This document shows, piece by piece, positions 8,878-17,308 of a stretch of DNA of 64,000 nucleotides. A program made the translations under genes and the position numbers. Within the stretch, counting starts at the first letter, position 1. Every line of letters starts with the position of its first letter. The DNA comes from Schlegelella_A sp036263655 (GTDB lineage Bacteria; Pseudomonadota; Gammaproteobacteria; Burkholderiales; Burkholderiaceae_C). The stretch lies in NCBI GenBank assembly GCA_036263655.1, contig DATAGP010000005.1, forward strand, positions 1 to 64,000. The letters run 5' to 3'. The notes under the pieces were generated by a model, which saw only the letters and a program-made list of their open reading frames with translations, had not been told where the DNA came from and ran no database searches.

Positions 8878-8949
8878 GTGGTCTCCTGTAGGTGTGTCGT
8901 CCATGCCGTCGAAGCGCGGCCGGTCTGCGAGCCACTCTAGGCAGCGGCC

Positions 8950-8968
8950 TTCGATTCGTAAAATCGAA
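8950..8968. promoter_or_regulatory. LysR-type operator in the tannase/LysR divergent region
   Basis: TTCGATT (8950-8956) and AATCGAA (8962-8968) are perfect inverted arms separated by five bases, in the 119-bp gap between the divergent genes. The size and AT-flanked dyad are those of a LysR-type recognition site (T-N11-A class). It lies 28 bp before the regulator start, suggesting autoregulation and control of the esterase. Confidence 0.6.
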
Positions 8969-8996
8969 AGTTCAGATCCATTCATTCGCCGAGCCG

Positions 8997-9947
8997 ATGA
9001 CCGACCGCTCGCCGCTCAACATCCGTCACCTGCGTGCCTTCCTCGCACTCGCGGAGCACCGGCACTTCACCCGGGCGGCAGCGGCGCTGTTCATCTCGCA
9101 GCCGGCGTTCAGCGCCTTGATCGGCAGCCTGGAGACCTCGCTCGGCCTGCGTCTCTTCGACCGGAGCACGCGGCATGTGTCGCTCACGCCGGACGGCGCG
9201 GCGTTCGAGGTGCCCGCGCGGCGCGCCGTCGCCGAGTTCGACGGCGCGCTCGCCGGCATCGGCAACCGCGTCCGGCTGAAGCAGGGCAGCGTCGCCATCG
9301 CGCTGCTGCCTTCGCTCGCCGCCGACTGGCTGCCACCGGTGCTGCGCGCGTTTCGTGCCGCCTATCCGGACATCGCCACCGACGTCATCGACGTCCTGTC
9401 CGACGCCTGCCTGGAGCAGGTCGCCAGCGGTCGGGCCGACTTCGCCCTGACGGCCGTGCGCGCCGACACGTCGGAGCTGAAGGCCGAGCTCTTCTGCGCC
9501 GACGACTTCCATCTCGTCTGCCGCGCCGACCATCCATTGGCCACCAGGCGCGAGCTGCGCGTGCGCGACCTCGCGGCGTGGCCCTTCGTGCACCTGGCCC
9601 GGACCAGCAGCGTCCGCCAGTACCTCGAGGCCGCGCTCCAGCCCGTGTCGATGCAGACCGTCATGGAGGTCGAGCAGCTGGCGACCGTGATGGGCATGGT
9701 GCGCGCCGGCGTCGGCATCAGCGTCGTGCCCGCGCTCACGCTGTTCCACTTCCGCGACCCCGCGATCGCGACCCTGCCGCTGCGCCTGCCCGGGCTGCAC
9801 CGCCGCATTTACCTCGTGACGCGCCGCGACCGCAGCCTGTCGGTCGCGGCGGCGCGCCTGCGCGACGAGGTGCTGGCGGCGCGGCCGCCGCGGGCCTCCG
9901 GCCGCACGGGCCGCCCCGTCTCACGCGCGCCGCGGTCGAGTTGCTAG
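8997..9947 (+). CDS. LysR-family transcriptional regulator
   Basis: A 316-residue LysR protein. The winged helix-turn-helix is at about residues 8-66 (LRAFLALAEHRHFTRAAAAL, SQPAFSALIGSLE, LGLRLFDRSTR), followed by the periplasmic-binding-protein-like effector domain (VAIALLPSLAADWLPPVLRAF; VRAGVGISVVPAL). The Arg/Pro-rich C-terminal tail is not conserved-looking. The ATG at 8997 is preferred; the frame is open further upstream. Divergence from the tannase-family gene and the shared dyad suggest it senses an aromatic compound, which is inference. Confidence 0.9.
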   Translation: MTDRSPLNIRHLRAFLALAEHRHFTRAAAALFISQPAFSALIGSLETSLGLRLFDRSTRHVSLTPDGAAFEVPARRAVAEFDGALAGIGNRVRLKQGSVAIALLPSLAADWLPPVLRAFRAAYPDIATDVIDVLSDACLEQVASGRADFALTAVRADTSELKAELFCADDFHLVCRADHPLATRRELRVRDLAAWPFVHLARTSSVRQYLEAALQPVSMQTVMEVEQLATVMGMVRAGVGISVVPALTLFHFRDPAIATLPLRLPGLHRRIYLVTRRDRSLSVAAARLRDEVLAARPPRASGRTGRPVSRAPRSSC

Positions 9948-10079
9948 CACCCTCATCCGCGCCGAGGGACGCTCGGCGGACGCCCTTGCCCGAGCATGCG
10001 GGCACGCACCGTCGATGTCGCTGCGCCCACGAGGCGCGGCGCCGTCGACGGTCCGACCGACCCGACCCCGGAGCTTACG

Positions 10080-10589
10080 ATGACCCTCACCTTCTCCCAT
10101 GCCGGAGCACTCGCTGTCTCCCGTGCCCGAGCGCTGCCGGCCGCCGAGCGCCACGGCGAGCGATCGCCTGCCGCAGCCTCCTGCACGCTGTCGCTCGACG
10201 GCGATCGCGCGGCGCGCCCGTCCCTCCGCCTCGGCACTCGCCTCGAGTGCCTCTCCGGCCGCGCCTGGATCACGCTCGACGGCGACCTGCGCGACGTCCT
10301 GCTCGAGCGCGGCGAGTCCTTCGTCGTCGATCGAAAGGCGCCGGTGATGGTCTTCGCCGTCGGCGCGCCCGCCGCGCTCCGCGTCCACGCGCCGGCCGTG
10401 CCGCGCACCGCGTCGCTCTCGGGCTGGCGGGCCCGCGTCGCCTGCGTGGTGGTCGTCGCCGTCAGCAGTCTTGCCTGGCTCGGCGCGCATTTCGCGGTTG
10501 CCGATCTCTCCGACCGGGCGGCCGCCGTGTCGCTGCCGACCGCCGCCGATGGCGCGGGACGCGCAGCGGACGCCCGCACGCCACGCTGA
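10080..10589 (+). CDS. DUF2917 domain protein with C-terminal membrane helix
   Basis: A 169-residue protein of unknown function. The DUF2917 core lies at about residues 50-95 (LRLGTRLECLSGRAWITLDGD, then D-LL-RGESFVV), a small beta-rich domain common in Burkholderiales. A hydrophobic helix follows at about 122-142 and the tail is Ala-rich. The start at 10080 is the ATG right after GGAGCTTACG. The TPR gene follows after 56 bp, possibly in the same transcript. Confidence 0.65.
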   Translation: MTLTFSHAGALAVSRARALPAAERHGERSPAAASCTLSLDGDRAARPSLRLGTRLECLSGRAWITLDGDLRDVLLERGESFVVDRKAPVMVFAVGAPAALRVHAPAVPRTASLSGWRARVACVVVVAVSSLAWLGAHFAVADLSDRAAAVSLPTAADGAGRAADARTPR

Positions 10590-10645
10590 AGCGCTCCGCC
10601 CCGCATCCGCCCGGTCCGCCACCCCCCACTCCAGGAGATATCCCG

Positions 10646-12049
10646 ATGTCCACCTCCACCACCCTCGCCGATCGCCCCGCCGCGGTCGTCAGCAGCGACG
10701 CGCGAAGCGTCGCCTCGTCCGCCGCCACTCATGCGGGCAGCGCCGATGCGCGCGGCTGCCCGGTGTCGACGCGATCGAGGCTCGCCATCGAGCACGCCGA
10801 GCAGGCGCTCTGGCGCCTCATGTCGTACATCGGCGACCCGCTCGCCGACATCGACGCGGCGATCGCCGCCGACCCGAGCTGGCCCCTGCCGCACGTCATC
10901 AAGGCGAACGCCATGCTCGCCACCACCGAGCACGCCTATGCGCGCCTGGCCGCGTCCTGCCTCGACACCGCAGTGGCCCTCGGCGCTCGCGCCAACGACC
11001 GCGAGCGCGCGCACATCGCGGCGACGCGCCTGCTCGTCGCCGGACGCTGGGCCGAAGCGTGCGCCGCCTGGGAGCGGATCGTGGTCGACGAGCCGCAGGA
11101 CGTCGTCGCCCTGCTCTTCGCGCACGCCTTCGACTTCTTCCGCGGCGACTCGGTCGGCCTGCAGCGCCGCATCAGCCGCGCCCTGCCGCGCTGGTCGACG
11201 GGTGCGCCCCTGCACAGCTTCGTCCTCGGCCTGCACGCCTTCGGACTGGAGGAGAACAACCACTACGCGGAGGCGCTCGACGCCGGCCTCGCGGCCCTGG
11301 CCGGCGAGCGGCGCGATGCCTGGGCGGTGCATGCGGTGGCCCACGTCCACGAGATGCGCGGCGAGCACGAGGCCGGCAGCCGCTGGCTGTCGTCGCGCGT
11401 CGCCGACTGGGCGCCCGACAACGGCATCGCGTACCACAACTGGTGGCACGTCGCGCTCTTCCACCTCGAGCGCTGCGAGTTCGACGCCGCCCTGGCGCTG
11501 CTCGACCAGCGCGTCGTGCCCGGAGCGCAGACCGCCCTGCAGCGGCTCGACGCGGTGGCCATGCTGTGGCGGCTGCGCCTGCTCGGCGTCGACGTCGGCG
11601 ACCGCTGGCAGGCCGTGGCCGACGCGTGGGCGACGCAGGGCGACGACGCGGGCTACTACGCCTTCAACGACGTCCACTCGGCGATCGCGCAGATCGGCGC
11701 CGGCCGGCTCGATGCGGTCGAGCAGATCCTCGTTGCCCTCGATGCGCGTGCCGCCGATGCGACCAGCCTCGGCGCGATGGCGCGCGAGGTCGGCGCGCCC
11801 CTCGTCCGCGGCCTGCTCGCGCACGCCCGCGGCGACGCCGCGGGCGCGACCGAGACGCTGTGGCAGGTGCGCGAGGTCTGCCAGCGCTTCGGCGGCAGCC
11901 ACGCGCAGCGCGACATCGTCACCCTGACCCTGCTCGACGCCGCCATCGGCAGCGGTCAGAAGCGGCTGGCCCGTCACGTCCTCAACGAGCGCGCGATCTG
12001 GAAGCGGGCGACGCCGCTGACCGAGCACTGGGCACGCCGCATCGGCTGA
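10646..12049 (+). CDS. Tetratricopeptide-repeat protein (TTC38-like)
   Basis: A 467-residue, mostly helical protein without a signal peptide. Paired-helix repeats are visible along its length (HVIKANAMLATTEHAYARLAA, DAWAVHAVAHVHEMRGEHEAG, CEFDAALALLDQRVVPGAQTAL). The motif DNGIAYHNWWHVALFHLE is characteristic of bacterial TTC38-type proteins. Likely a protein-interaction or solenoid enzyme of unknown role. The start at 10646 is supported by an AGGAGA eight bases upstream. It is convergent with the BTAD-hydrolase gene, with a strong hairpin at the junction. Confidence 0.75.
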   Translation: MSTSTTLADRPAAVVSSDARSVASSAATHAGSADARGCPVSTRSRLAIEHAEQALWRLMSYIGDPLADIDAAIAADPSWPLPHVIKANAMLATTEHAYARLAASCLDTAVALGARANDRERAHIAATRLLVAGRWAEACAAWERIVVDEPQDVVALLFAHAFDFFRGDSVGLQRRISRALPRWSTGAPLHSFVLGLHAFGLEENNHYAEALDAGLAALAGERRDAWAVHAVAHVHEMRGEHEAGSRWLSSRVADWAPDNGIAYHNWWHVALFHLERCEFDAALALLDQRVVPGAQTALQRLDAVAMLWRLRLLGVDVGDRWQAVADAWATQGDDAGYYAFNDVHSAIAQIGAGRLDAVEQILVALDARAADATSLGAMAREVGAPLVRGLLAHARGDAAGATETLWQVREVCQRFGGSHAQRDIVTLTLLDAAIGSGQKRLARHVLNERAIWKRATPLTEHWARRIG

Positions 12050-12054
12050 GGCCT

Positions 12055-14583
12055 TCAGCCCTCGGCGAGGAACGAACGGACCTCGCCGAGCCAGTGCGGC
12101 CAGCCGGGCTCGTCCTCGAGCAGCAGGTGGTTGCGGCTGGCGATCTCGACGAAGCGAGCGCCGGGAATGCCGGCGGCGATCAGGCGCGACTCCTCGACCG
12201 GCACGCGCAGGTCGTCGCGGCTGTGCAGCACCAGCGTCCGGCAGCGTACCTGCCCGAGCAGGTCGACGACGTCGATGTCCGCGAACTCGCGCATGAAGCG
12301 TGCGGCGTTCGCCGGCGTGGTGGAGATGCGCTCCAGCTCGTTGAACCAGCGGTGCTGCTCGGGCGTCCCGTCGGGGATGAACTGGTTGGTGAAGTACTGG
12401 CGGAAGGCCGGATCCGTGCTGCCCCAGCCGAGCTCGGCGAGCCGGGCCATGGCCTCGGCCTCGGCCCGCGCCTCGGGCGTGCGGCTGCGCACCAGCCGGC
12501 CGCGCGCATAGCCGCCGTGCAGGACCAGGCGGCTGACGCGCTCCGGGTGCGCGACCGCGAAGGCGATGGCGATCGGCGCGCCCTGCGAGATGCCGAGGAT
12601 GGCGACGGGCCCGTCGCAGGCGGCGTCGACCACGGTCTCCAGGTCGCGGACCCAGCTGGCGAAGGACAGGTCGGCGACCTCGCGGTCCGACAGGCCGCAG
12701 CCGCGTTCGTCGTAGCGGATGAAGCGACGATCGCGCCCGAGCTCGCGCACCAGGTGCTCCCACACCGGGCTCTCGCGGTCGAACTCGAGGTGCGACAGCC
12801 ACGTCGCGGCCTTGATCAGCGGCGCGCCGCGGCCGGCGCTCGACCACGCCAGGCGCACGCCGTCGCGGCCGCGCACGTACTCGATCGGCGGCTGCCCGCT
12901 CGACGCCGCCGCACCCGGGGCCCGGTCCGCCGGACGCGGCGCATCGGCACGGCGCGGCCCGGGCGCGGGATGGCGCTCGACGAAGTCCTCGATCGCCTCG
13001 AGCAGGGCCGCGCTGTCGCCGTGCCACAGGAAGTGGTCGTCGCCGTCGAACAGGCGCAGCTCGGCACCCGGGATGGCGGCGGCCAGGTACTCGGCGGCGC
13101 CGGGCCGCACGATGCGGTCGCCGCGCCGGTGCAGCACGAGCGTCGGCACGCCGACGGCGCCGAGCCGGTCGCGCACGTCGATGCCGTGGAGCGTGCGCAC
13201 CAGCGCCGCGATGCCCTTCGGCGTGGTGGCGAGCAGGAAGGTGCGGGTCCACCAGGCCTGCACCTCGGGGTCGTCCGCGACGCTCGGCGCGAACGCCTCC
13301 AGGCTGGTCGGCCGGCCCCAGCCTTGCTGCAGCTCGACGATCCAGCGCTCCATGGCGCCGCCGTCCATGGCCCACGGATAGCCTTCGCGCCGCGCGCCGC
13401 AGGCGCTGGCGCCCACCAGCACCAGGCCCTGCACGCGCTCCGGATGCCTGACCGCGAGCTCGATCCCGGCGGCGCCGCACAAGGACGTGCCGAGCAGCCA
13501 CGCGCGGTCGATGCCCACCCTGTCGATGACCGCCAGCAGGTCCTCGACGGCGGCCTCGGGCGTGGTCGGGACGTCGATGCGCTCCGACAGGCCGGTGCCG
13601 CGCCGGTCGAGGAGGACGAGCCGGAAGCGGCGCGCCAGCCGCTCGAGCGTCCGCCGCACGTGCGCGTCCGCCAGCGAGGTCTCGATGTGCGACCAGACCT
13701 CGGGCACGACGACCATCGTCTCGGCCGCTTCGCCGAGCGTGGCATAGGCGACCGCGCCGTCGGCGGTGCGCGCGTAGCGCAGGGCCGGCCCCGGCGGTGC
13801 CGGCTCCGCCTGGGCGCCGCCGGCCCGCGCCCGCACGTAGGCGGCCTCGACCGCGGCCGAGGGGCGGACCCCGAACTCGTGCCGGACCAGGCGCGCGCAC
13901 TCGTCGTAGGCCGCCTCCATGGCCGCACCGCGACCGAGCCGGCCGAGCGCGGCGATGACCGCGGCGTGCCCGGCATCGGCGAAGACGTCGATCTGCAGCA
14001 GGCGCTGCCCGGCCTCGAGGGCGGCTTCGGCGCGGCCCGCGCGCAGGGCGTCCTCCGCGAGCCGCTGCAGGGCCCGGACGACGAGCCGCTCGTGCTCCTG
14101 GCGCCAGGTCGCCAGCCACGCCTCGAAGGCGTCGGAGTCGATCTCGAAGCCGGCGAGGATCGCCTGCGAGTGCGGCCGCAGCAGGCGGGCCGCGTCGGCG
14201 GGACCGGCACGGCCATCGAGGATGGCCAGGGCCGCACGCCGCGTCGTGACGACGTCGACGTCCGCCTCGAAGGCCGGGCCGGCCGGCGCCATCCAGACCG
14301 TCTCGGCGTCGCCGCAGAACAGTTCGAAGCCGAGGGTCGCGTTCGCCTGGTGCGCGAGGCGGCGCAGCCGGGCCCGGCCCGTCGACGCCGCCGCATCGGG
14401 CCAGAGCAGCGCCGCGACGGCATGGCGCGAAAGCCGACGCTCGCTCTCGACCAGGCAGGCGAGCAGCGCCCAGGCGCGCTTGAGAGCCAGCGGCACGGCG
14501 CGGGCGTCGATCTCGACCGTCGGATAGCCGTGCAGGGCCAGGCGGACGCGCCGCCGGACGGCCGGCACGTCGGCCTTCGTCAT
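12055..14583 (-). CDS. SARP/BTAD-type regulator fused to two tandem alpha/beta hydrolase domains
   Basis: 842 residues. Residues ~1-100 look like an OmpR/SARP winged helix (LKRAWALLACLVESERRLSRHAVAALLWPDA), and ~110-260 a bacterial transcriptional activation (BTAD) helical domain with TPR character. Hydrolase 1 (~265-535) has nucleophile region LLGTSLCG, Asp in HRRGDRIV and His in GDDHFLWHGD, resembling hydrolases fused to class III cyclases. Hydrolase 2 (~560-842) has canonical GISQG, Asp in HSRDDLRVP and His in SRNHLLL. The ATG start overlaps the P450 stop (ATGA), so it is third in an ivd-P450 operon. It is probably a one-component regulator sensing an ester or hydrophobic ligand through its hydrolase folds; whether the domains are catalytic is unknown. 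Confidence 0.85.
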   Translation of the reverse strand: MTKADVPAVRRRVRLALHGYPTVEIDARAVPLALKRAWALLACLVESERRLSRHAVAALLWPDAAASTGRARLRRLAHQANATLGFELFCGDAETVWMAPAGPAFEADVDVVTTRRAALAILDGRAGPADAARLLRPHSQAILAGFEIDSDAFEAWLATWRQEHERLVVRALQRLAEDALRAGRAEAALEAGQRLLQIDVFADAGHAAVIAALGRLGRGAAMEAAYDECARLVRHEFGVRPSAAVEAAYVRARAGGAQAEPAPPGPALRYARTADGAVAYATLGEAAETMVVVPEVWSHIETSLADAHVRRTLERLARRFRLVLLDRRGTGLSERIDVPTTPEAAVEDLLAVIDRVGIDRAWLLGTSLCGAAGIELAVRHPERVQGLVLVGASACGARREGYPWAMDGGAMERWIVELQQGWGRPTSLEAFAPSVADDPEVQAWWTRTFLLATTPKGIAALVRTLHGIDVRDRLGAVGVPTLVLHRRGDRIVRPGAAEYLAAAIPGAELRLFDGDDHFLWHGDSAALLEAIEDFVERHPAPGPRRADAPRPADRAPGAAASSGQPPIEYVRGRDGVRLAWSSAGRGAPLIKAATWLSHLEFDRESPVWEHLVRELGRDRRFIRYDERGCGLSDREVADLSFASWVRDLETVVDAACDGPVAILGISQGAPIAIAFAVAHPERVSRLVLHGGYARGRLVRSRTPEARAEAEAMARLAELGWGSTDPAFRQYFTNQFIPDGTPEQHRWFNELERISTTPANAARFMREFADIDVVDLLGQVRCRTLVLHSRDDLRVPVEESRLIAAGIPGARFVEIASRNHLLLEDEPGWPHWLGEVRSFLAEG
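12061..12090. terminator. Perfect 10-bp hairpin at the convergent TPR / BTAD-hydrolase gene ends
   Basis: CTCGGCGAGG (12061-12070) and CCTCGCCGAG (12081-12090) are exact reverse complements with a 10-base loop. It begins 12 bp past the TPR stop and lies inside the last codons of the convergent gene. There is no T-run, so it may act as a bidirectional hairpin barrier or 3'-end stabiliser rather than a classical intrinsic terminator. Confidence 0.45.
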
Positions 14584-16037
14584 CGCCTCATCGACTCCTC
14601 GAGCGCTGCGGTCCGCGGCGCCGGAGCGCGGCGCAGGCGCATCTCGAGACCCACCGGTCCCATCGCGAACGCGAACAGCTCGCGCGCCGGCTTGCCGTCG
14701 CGCGTGCCGACCTGCTCGACCTCGAAGCGGCCGAGCAGCATCGAGATCGCCATCTTCATTTCCAGCAGCGCCAGGTAGCGGCCGGGGCAGAGGCGCGGGC
14801 CGGCGCCGAAAGGCAGCGACACGCGCGTCGTCGAGCGCGCGCCGGACGCGTCGGCGGGGCCGGCGAGCCAGCGCCCGGGCTCGAACGCGGCCGGCCGCGG
14901 AAAGTGGCGCTCGTCGAGGACGGCGGGCCGCATGACGCCGACCACGAAGGTATGGGCCGGCACGGCGACGTCGCCGACGGTGGTGTCGATATTCGCCTGC
15001 GACGGCAGCAGCGGCGCCACCGGCTTCAGGCGCATCGTCTCGTGGATGCAGGCATCGAGGTAGGGCAGCTCGCCCATCTGCTCGAGGGTGCAGCGCGACG
15101 GATCGGGCGCGACGCGCTGCACTTCCTCTCGCGCCCGGCGCATCGCCTCGGGATGGCGGTGCAGGAAGTCGAACAGCCAGGCCAGCGTGTTGGCGGTCGT
15201 GTCCTCGCCGGCGATCAGCGCCACGAAGACGTTGCCGGCGATGTCGGCGTCGCCGACTTCGCTGCCCGGCGCATCGGCGGCGACGATCATCGCCTCGAGC
15301 AGGTTGCGCGGCCGGCTGCGCAGCCCGGGCTCGTCGCTGAGGCGCTGCCGCGCCGCGGCGATGAAGCCGGCGATGGCGGCCTTCACCTCGACGACGCTGC
15401 GCTCGAGCCGGCGGTCGGCGGGCAGGCGGACGTAGTGCCAGTACGGCAGCGGCGCCAGCGAGCGGCGGGCGAGCGCCGGAAAGATGCGGTTCAGGTGGCG
15501 CTGGATGACGTCGTCGTCGGACTCCAGCGTGTTGACGTCGGCGCCGAAGGCCAGCCCGGCGATCGCGTCGACGGTGTAGCGCATGAGGTCGGCCTGCAGG
15601 TCGATCGTGGCGCCGGCGTCGGCGGCCTTGCGCCAGCGGCCCTCGAGGCGGCAGACAACGGTGCGAAGCGACGGGAAGAAGGCCTTGACGTGGCCCGGGT
15701 CCATCGCCGCCATGACCATCCGCCGCTGCCGCTTCCAGGTGTCGCCGTTGGCGAAGAAGAGGCCCTCGTCGAAGCCCATCTCCTGGGCGATTCGGCCGTG
15801 GTTGGTCGGCCGCCGGAAGCGCTCCGGCCGGTCGCGCAGCACCGAGGCGATCACCGCGGGGTCGGCGACGAGCAGCAGGTGGCGCGGACCGATGCGCACG
15901 CGCACGTACGGGCCGTACTCGCGCACCCACTCGGCGAACTGCTCGTGCACCCGGCCGGTCTCGAACTGCAGGGCGTTGCCGAAGACGGGCAGGCCGCGCG
16001 GGCCCGGCACCTCGGCATAGGGCCGCGCCGCGCTCAC
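14580..16037 (-). CDS. Cytochrome P450
   Basis: A 485-residue heme monooxygenase, likely soluble. Signature elements in order: I-helix oxygen-binding segment AGEDTTANT (~residue 275), ExxR in IHETMRLKP (~334), PERF-like HFPRPAAFEPGRW, and the heme-ligand loop FGAGPRLCPG (~415) with the Cys thiolate. No ferredoxin or reductase gene is adjacent, so redox partners come from elsewhere. The GTG start (16037) overlaps the ivd stop (GTGA) and the stop overlaps the next gene's ATG. Co-transcription with an isovaleryl-CoA dehydrogenase and a hydrolase-type regulator suggests hydroxylation of a branched or terpenoid-like carboxylic acid or its ester, which is inference. Confidence 0.92.
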   Translation of the reverse strand: MSAARPYAEVPGPRGLPVFGNALQFETGRVHEQFAEWVREYGPYVRVRIGPRHLLLVADPAVIASVLRDRPERFRRPTNHGRIAQEMGFDEGLFFANGDTWKRQRRMVMAAMDPGHVKAFFPSLRTVVCRLEGRWRKAADAGATIDLQADLMRYTVDAIAGLAFGADVNTLESDDDVIQRHLNRIFPALARRSLAPLPYWHYVRLPADRRLERSVVEVKAAIAGFIAAARQRLSDEPGLRSRPRNLLEAMIVAADAPGSEVGDADIAGNVFVALIAGEDTTANTLAWLFDFLHRHPEAMRRAREEVQRVAPDPSRCTLEQMGELPYLDACIHETMRLKPVAPLLPSQANIDTTVGDVAVPAHTFVVGVMRPAVLDERHFPRPAAFEPGRWLAGPADASGARSTTRVSLPFGAGPRLCPGRYLALLEMKMAISMLLGRFEVEQVGTRDGKPARELFAFAMGPVGLEMRLRRAPAPRTAALEESMRR

Positions 16038-17209
16038 ATGCTCTCCGCGTACAGCTCCCGGCCGATCAGCATGCGCCGGATCTCGCTCGTGCCGGCGCCG
16101 ATCTCGTAGAGCTTGGCGTCGCGCCAGAGGCGGCCGACCGGGTACTCGCTGGTGTAGCCGACGCCGCCGAGCGCCTGGATCGCCTCGCCCGCCATCCAGG
16201 TCGCCTTCTCGGCCGAGTAGAGGATGGCGCCGGCGGCGTCCTTCCGCAGCGTGCGCGAATGGTCGCCGCGGTCGCAGGCCTGGCCCACCGCGTACACGTA
16301 GGCGCGCGACGCCGACCAGGTCGTGTACATGTCGGCGATCTTGCCCTGCATGAGCTGGAACTCGCCGATCGACTGGCCGAACTGCTTCCTCTCGTGGACG
16401 AAGGGCAGGACGACGTCCATGCACGCGGCCATGATGCCGAGCGGCCCGCCCGAGAGCACGGCCCGCTCGTAGTCGAGGCCGCTCATCAGCACCTTGACGC
16501 CGCCGCCCTCGGCGCCGAGCACGTTCTCCGCCGGGACCTCGCAGTCCTGGAAGAAGACCGGCCAGGTGTTCGAGCCGCGCATGCCGAGCTTGTCGAGCTT
16601 GTTGCCGAACGAGAGGCCCCGGAAGCTCTTCTCGACGATGAACGCAGTCATGCCGCCGGCGCCCTTCTCCGGCGCCGTCTTGGCGTAGACGACCATCGTG
16701 TCGGCGTCGCCGCCGTTGGTGATCCACATCTTGGAGCCGTTGAGCACGTAGCGGTCGCCCTTCGCCTCGGCGCGCAGCTTCATGCTGACGACGTCCGAGC
16801 CGGCGTTCGGCTCGCTCATCGCCAGCGCGCCGACGTGCTCGCCGGAGACGAGCTTCGGCAGGTACTTGCGGCGCTGCGCCTCGCTGCCGTTGCGATGGAT
16901 CTGGTTGACGGCGAGGTTCGAGTGCGCGCCGTACGACAGGCCCACCGACGCGGAGGCGCGCGACACCTCCTCCATGGCGACGATGTGCGCCAGGTAGCCG
17001 AGGTCGCTGCCGCCGTACTCCTCCTTCACCGTCATGCCGTGCAGGCCGAGCGCGCCGAGCTTCCTCCACAGGTCGGCCGGGAAGACGTTGTCGCGGTCGA
17101 TGGCGGCGGCGCGCGGCGCGATCTCGGCGTCGGCGAACTGCTGCACGCTGTCGCGCAGCATGGCGATCGTCTCGCCGAGGTCGAAGGCGAGGCCGGGAAG
17201 GTGGGGCAT
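16034..17209 (-). CDS. liuA: Isovaleryl-CoA dehydrogenase
   Basis: FAD-dependent oxidation of isovaleryl-CoA to 3-methylcrotonyl-CoA, the substrate of the carboxylase encoded at 1-2603. The 391 residues show the acyl-CoA dehydrogenase pattern: MSEPNAGSDVVSM, WITNGGDADTMVVYAKT and the C-terminal GAGTSEIRRMLIGREL. The catalytic base is visible as Glu248 in DYERAVLSGGPLG, the position and context that distinguish isovaleryl-CoA dehydrogenases from other family members. It is first gene of an operon with the P450 and BTAD-hydrolase genes (four-base overlaps). An upstream element nearly identical to that of liuB suggests common control. Confidence 0.92.
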   Translation of the reverse strand: MPHLPGLAFDLGETIAMLRDSVQQFADAEIAPRAAAIDRDNVFPADLWRKLGALGLHGMTVKEEYGGSDLGYLAHIVAMEEVSRASASVGLSYGAHSNLAVNQIHRNGSEAQRRKYLPKLVSGEHVGALAMSEPNAGSDVVSMKLRAEAKGDRYVLNGSKMWITNGGDADTMVVYAKTAPEKGAGGMTAFIVEKSFRGLSFGNKLDKLGMRGSNTWPVFFQDCEVPAENVLGAEGGGVKVLMSGLDYERAVLSGGPLGIMAACMDVVLPFVHERKQFGQSIGEFQLMQGKIADMYTTWSASRAYVYAVGQACDRGDHSRTLRKDAAGAILYSAEKATWMAGEAIQALGGVGYTSEYPVGRLWRDAKLYEIGAGTSEIRRMLIGRELYAESM

Positions 17210-17241
17210 GGCAGGCGGCTCCAGCGAGGCGAAGGGCGGAT

Positions 17242-17266
17242 CCGGAGCTTACCGTCGGCCGCCTGC
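17242..17266 (-). promoter_or_regulatory. Upstream element of ivd/liuA shared with liuB
   Basis: On the plus strand it begins CCGGAGCTTACCGTCGGCC and matches 2634-2657 with one substitution and one single-base gap. It lies 33 bp before the ivd start codon. In the sense of the gene it contains TAAGCT as a likely -10. It is evidence of coordinated transcription of the two leucine-pathway loci, which are about 14 kb apart. Confidence 0.5.
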
Positions 17267-17308
17267 CGACGATGCCGCCCGTGGATGCTCGTGCATCATG
17301 GCGCGGGC

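Noticed and set aside
10471..14778. Plus-strand frame of about 1,435 codons opposite the TPR, BTAD-hydrolase and P450 genes
   Set aside because: Low-complexity Arg/Ala/Gly translation with no motif; the opposite strand and the TPR frame carry clear domains.
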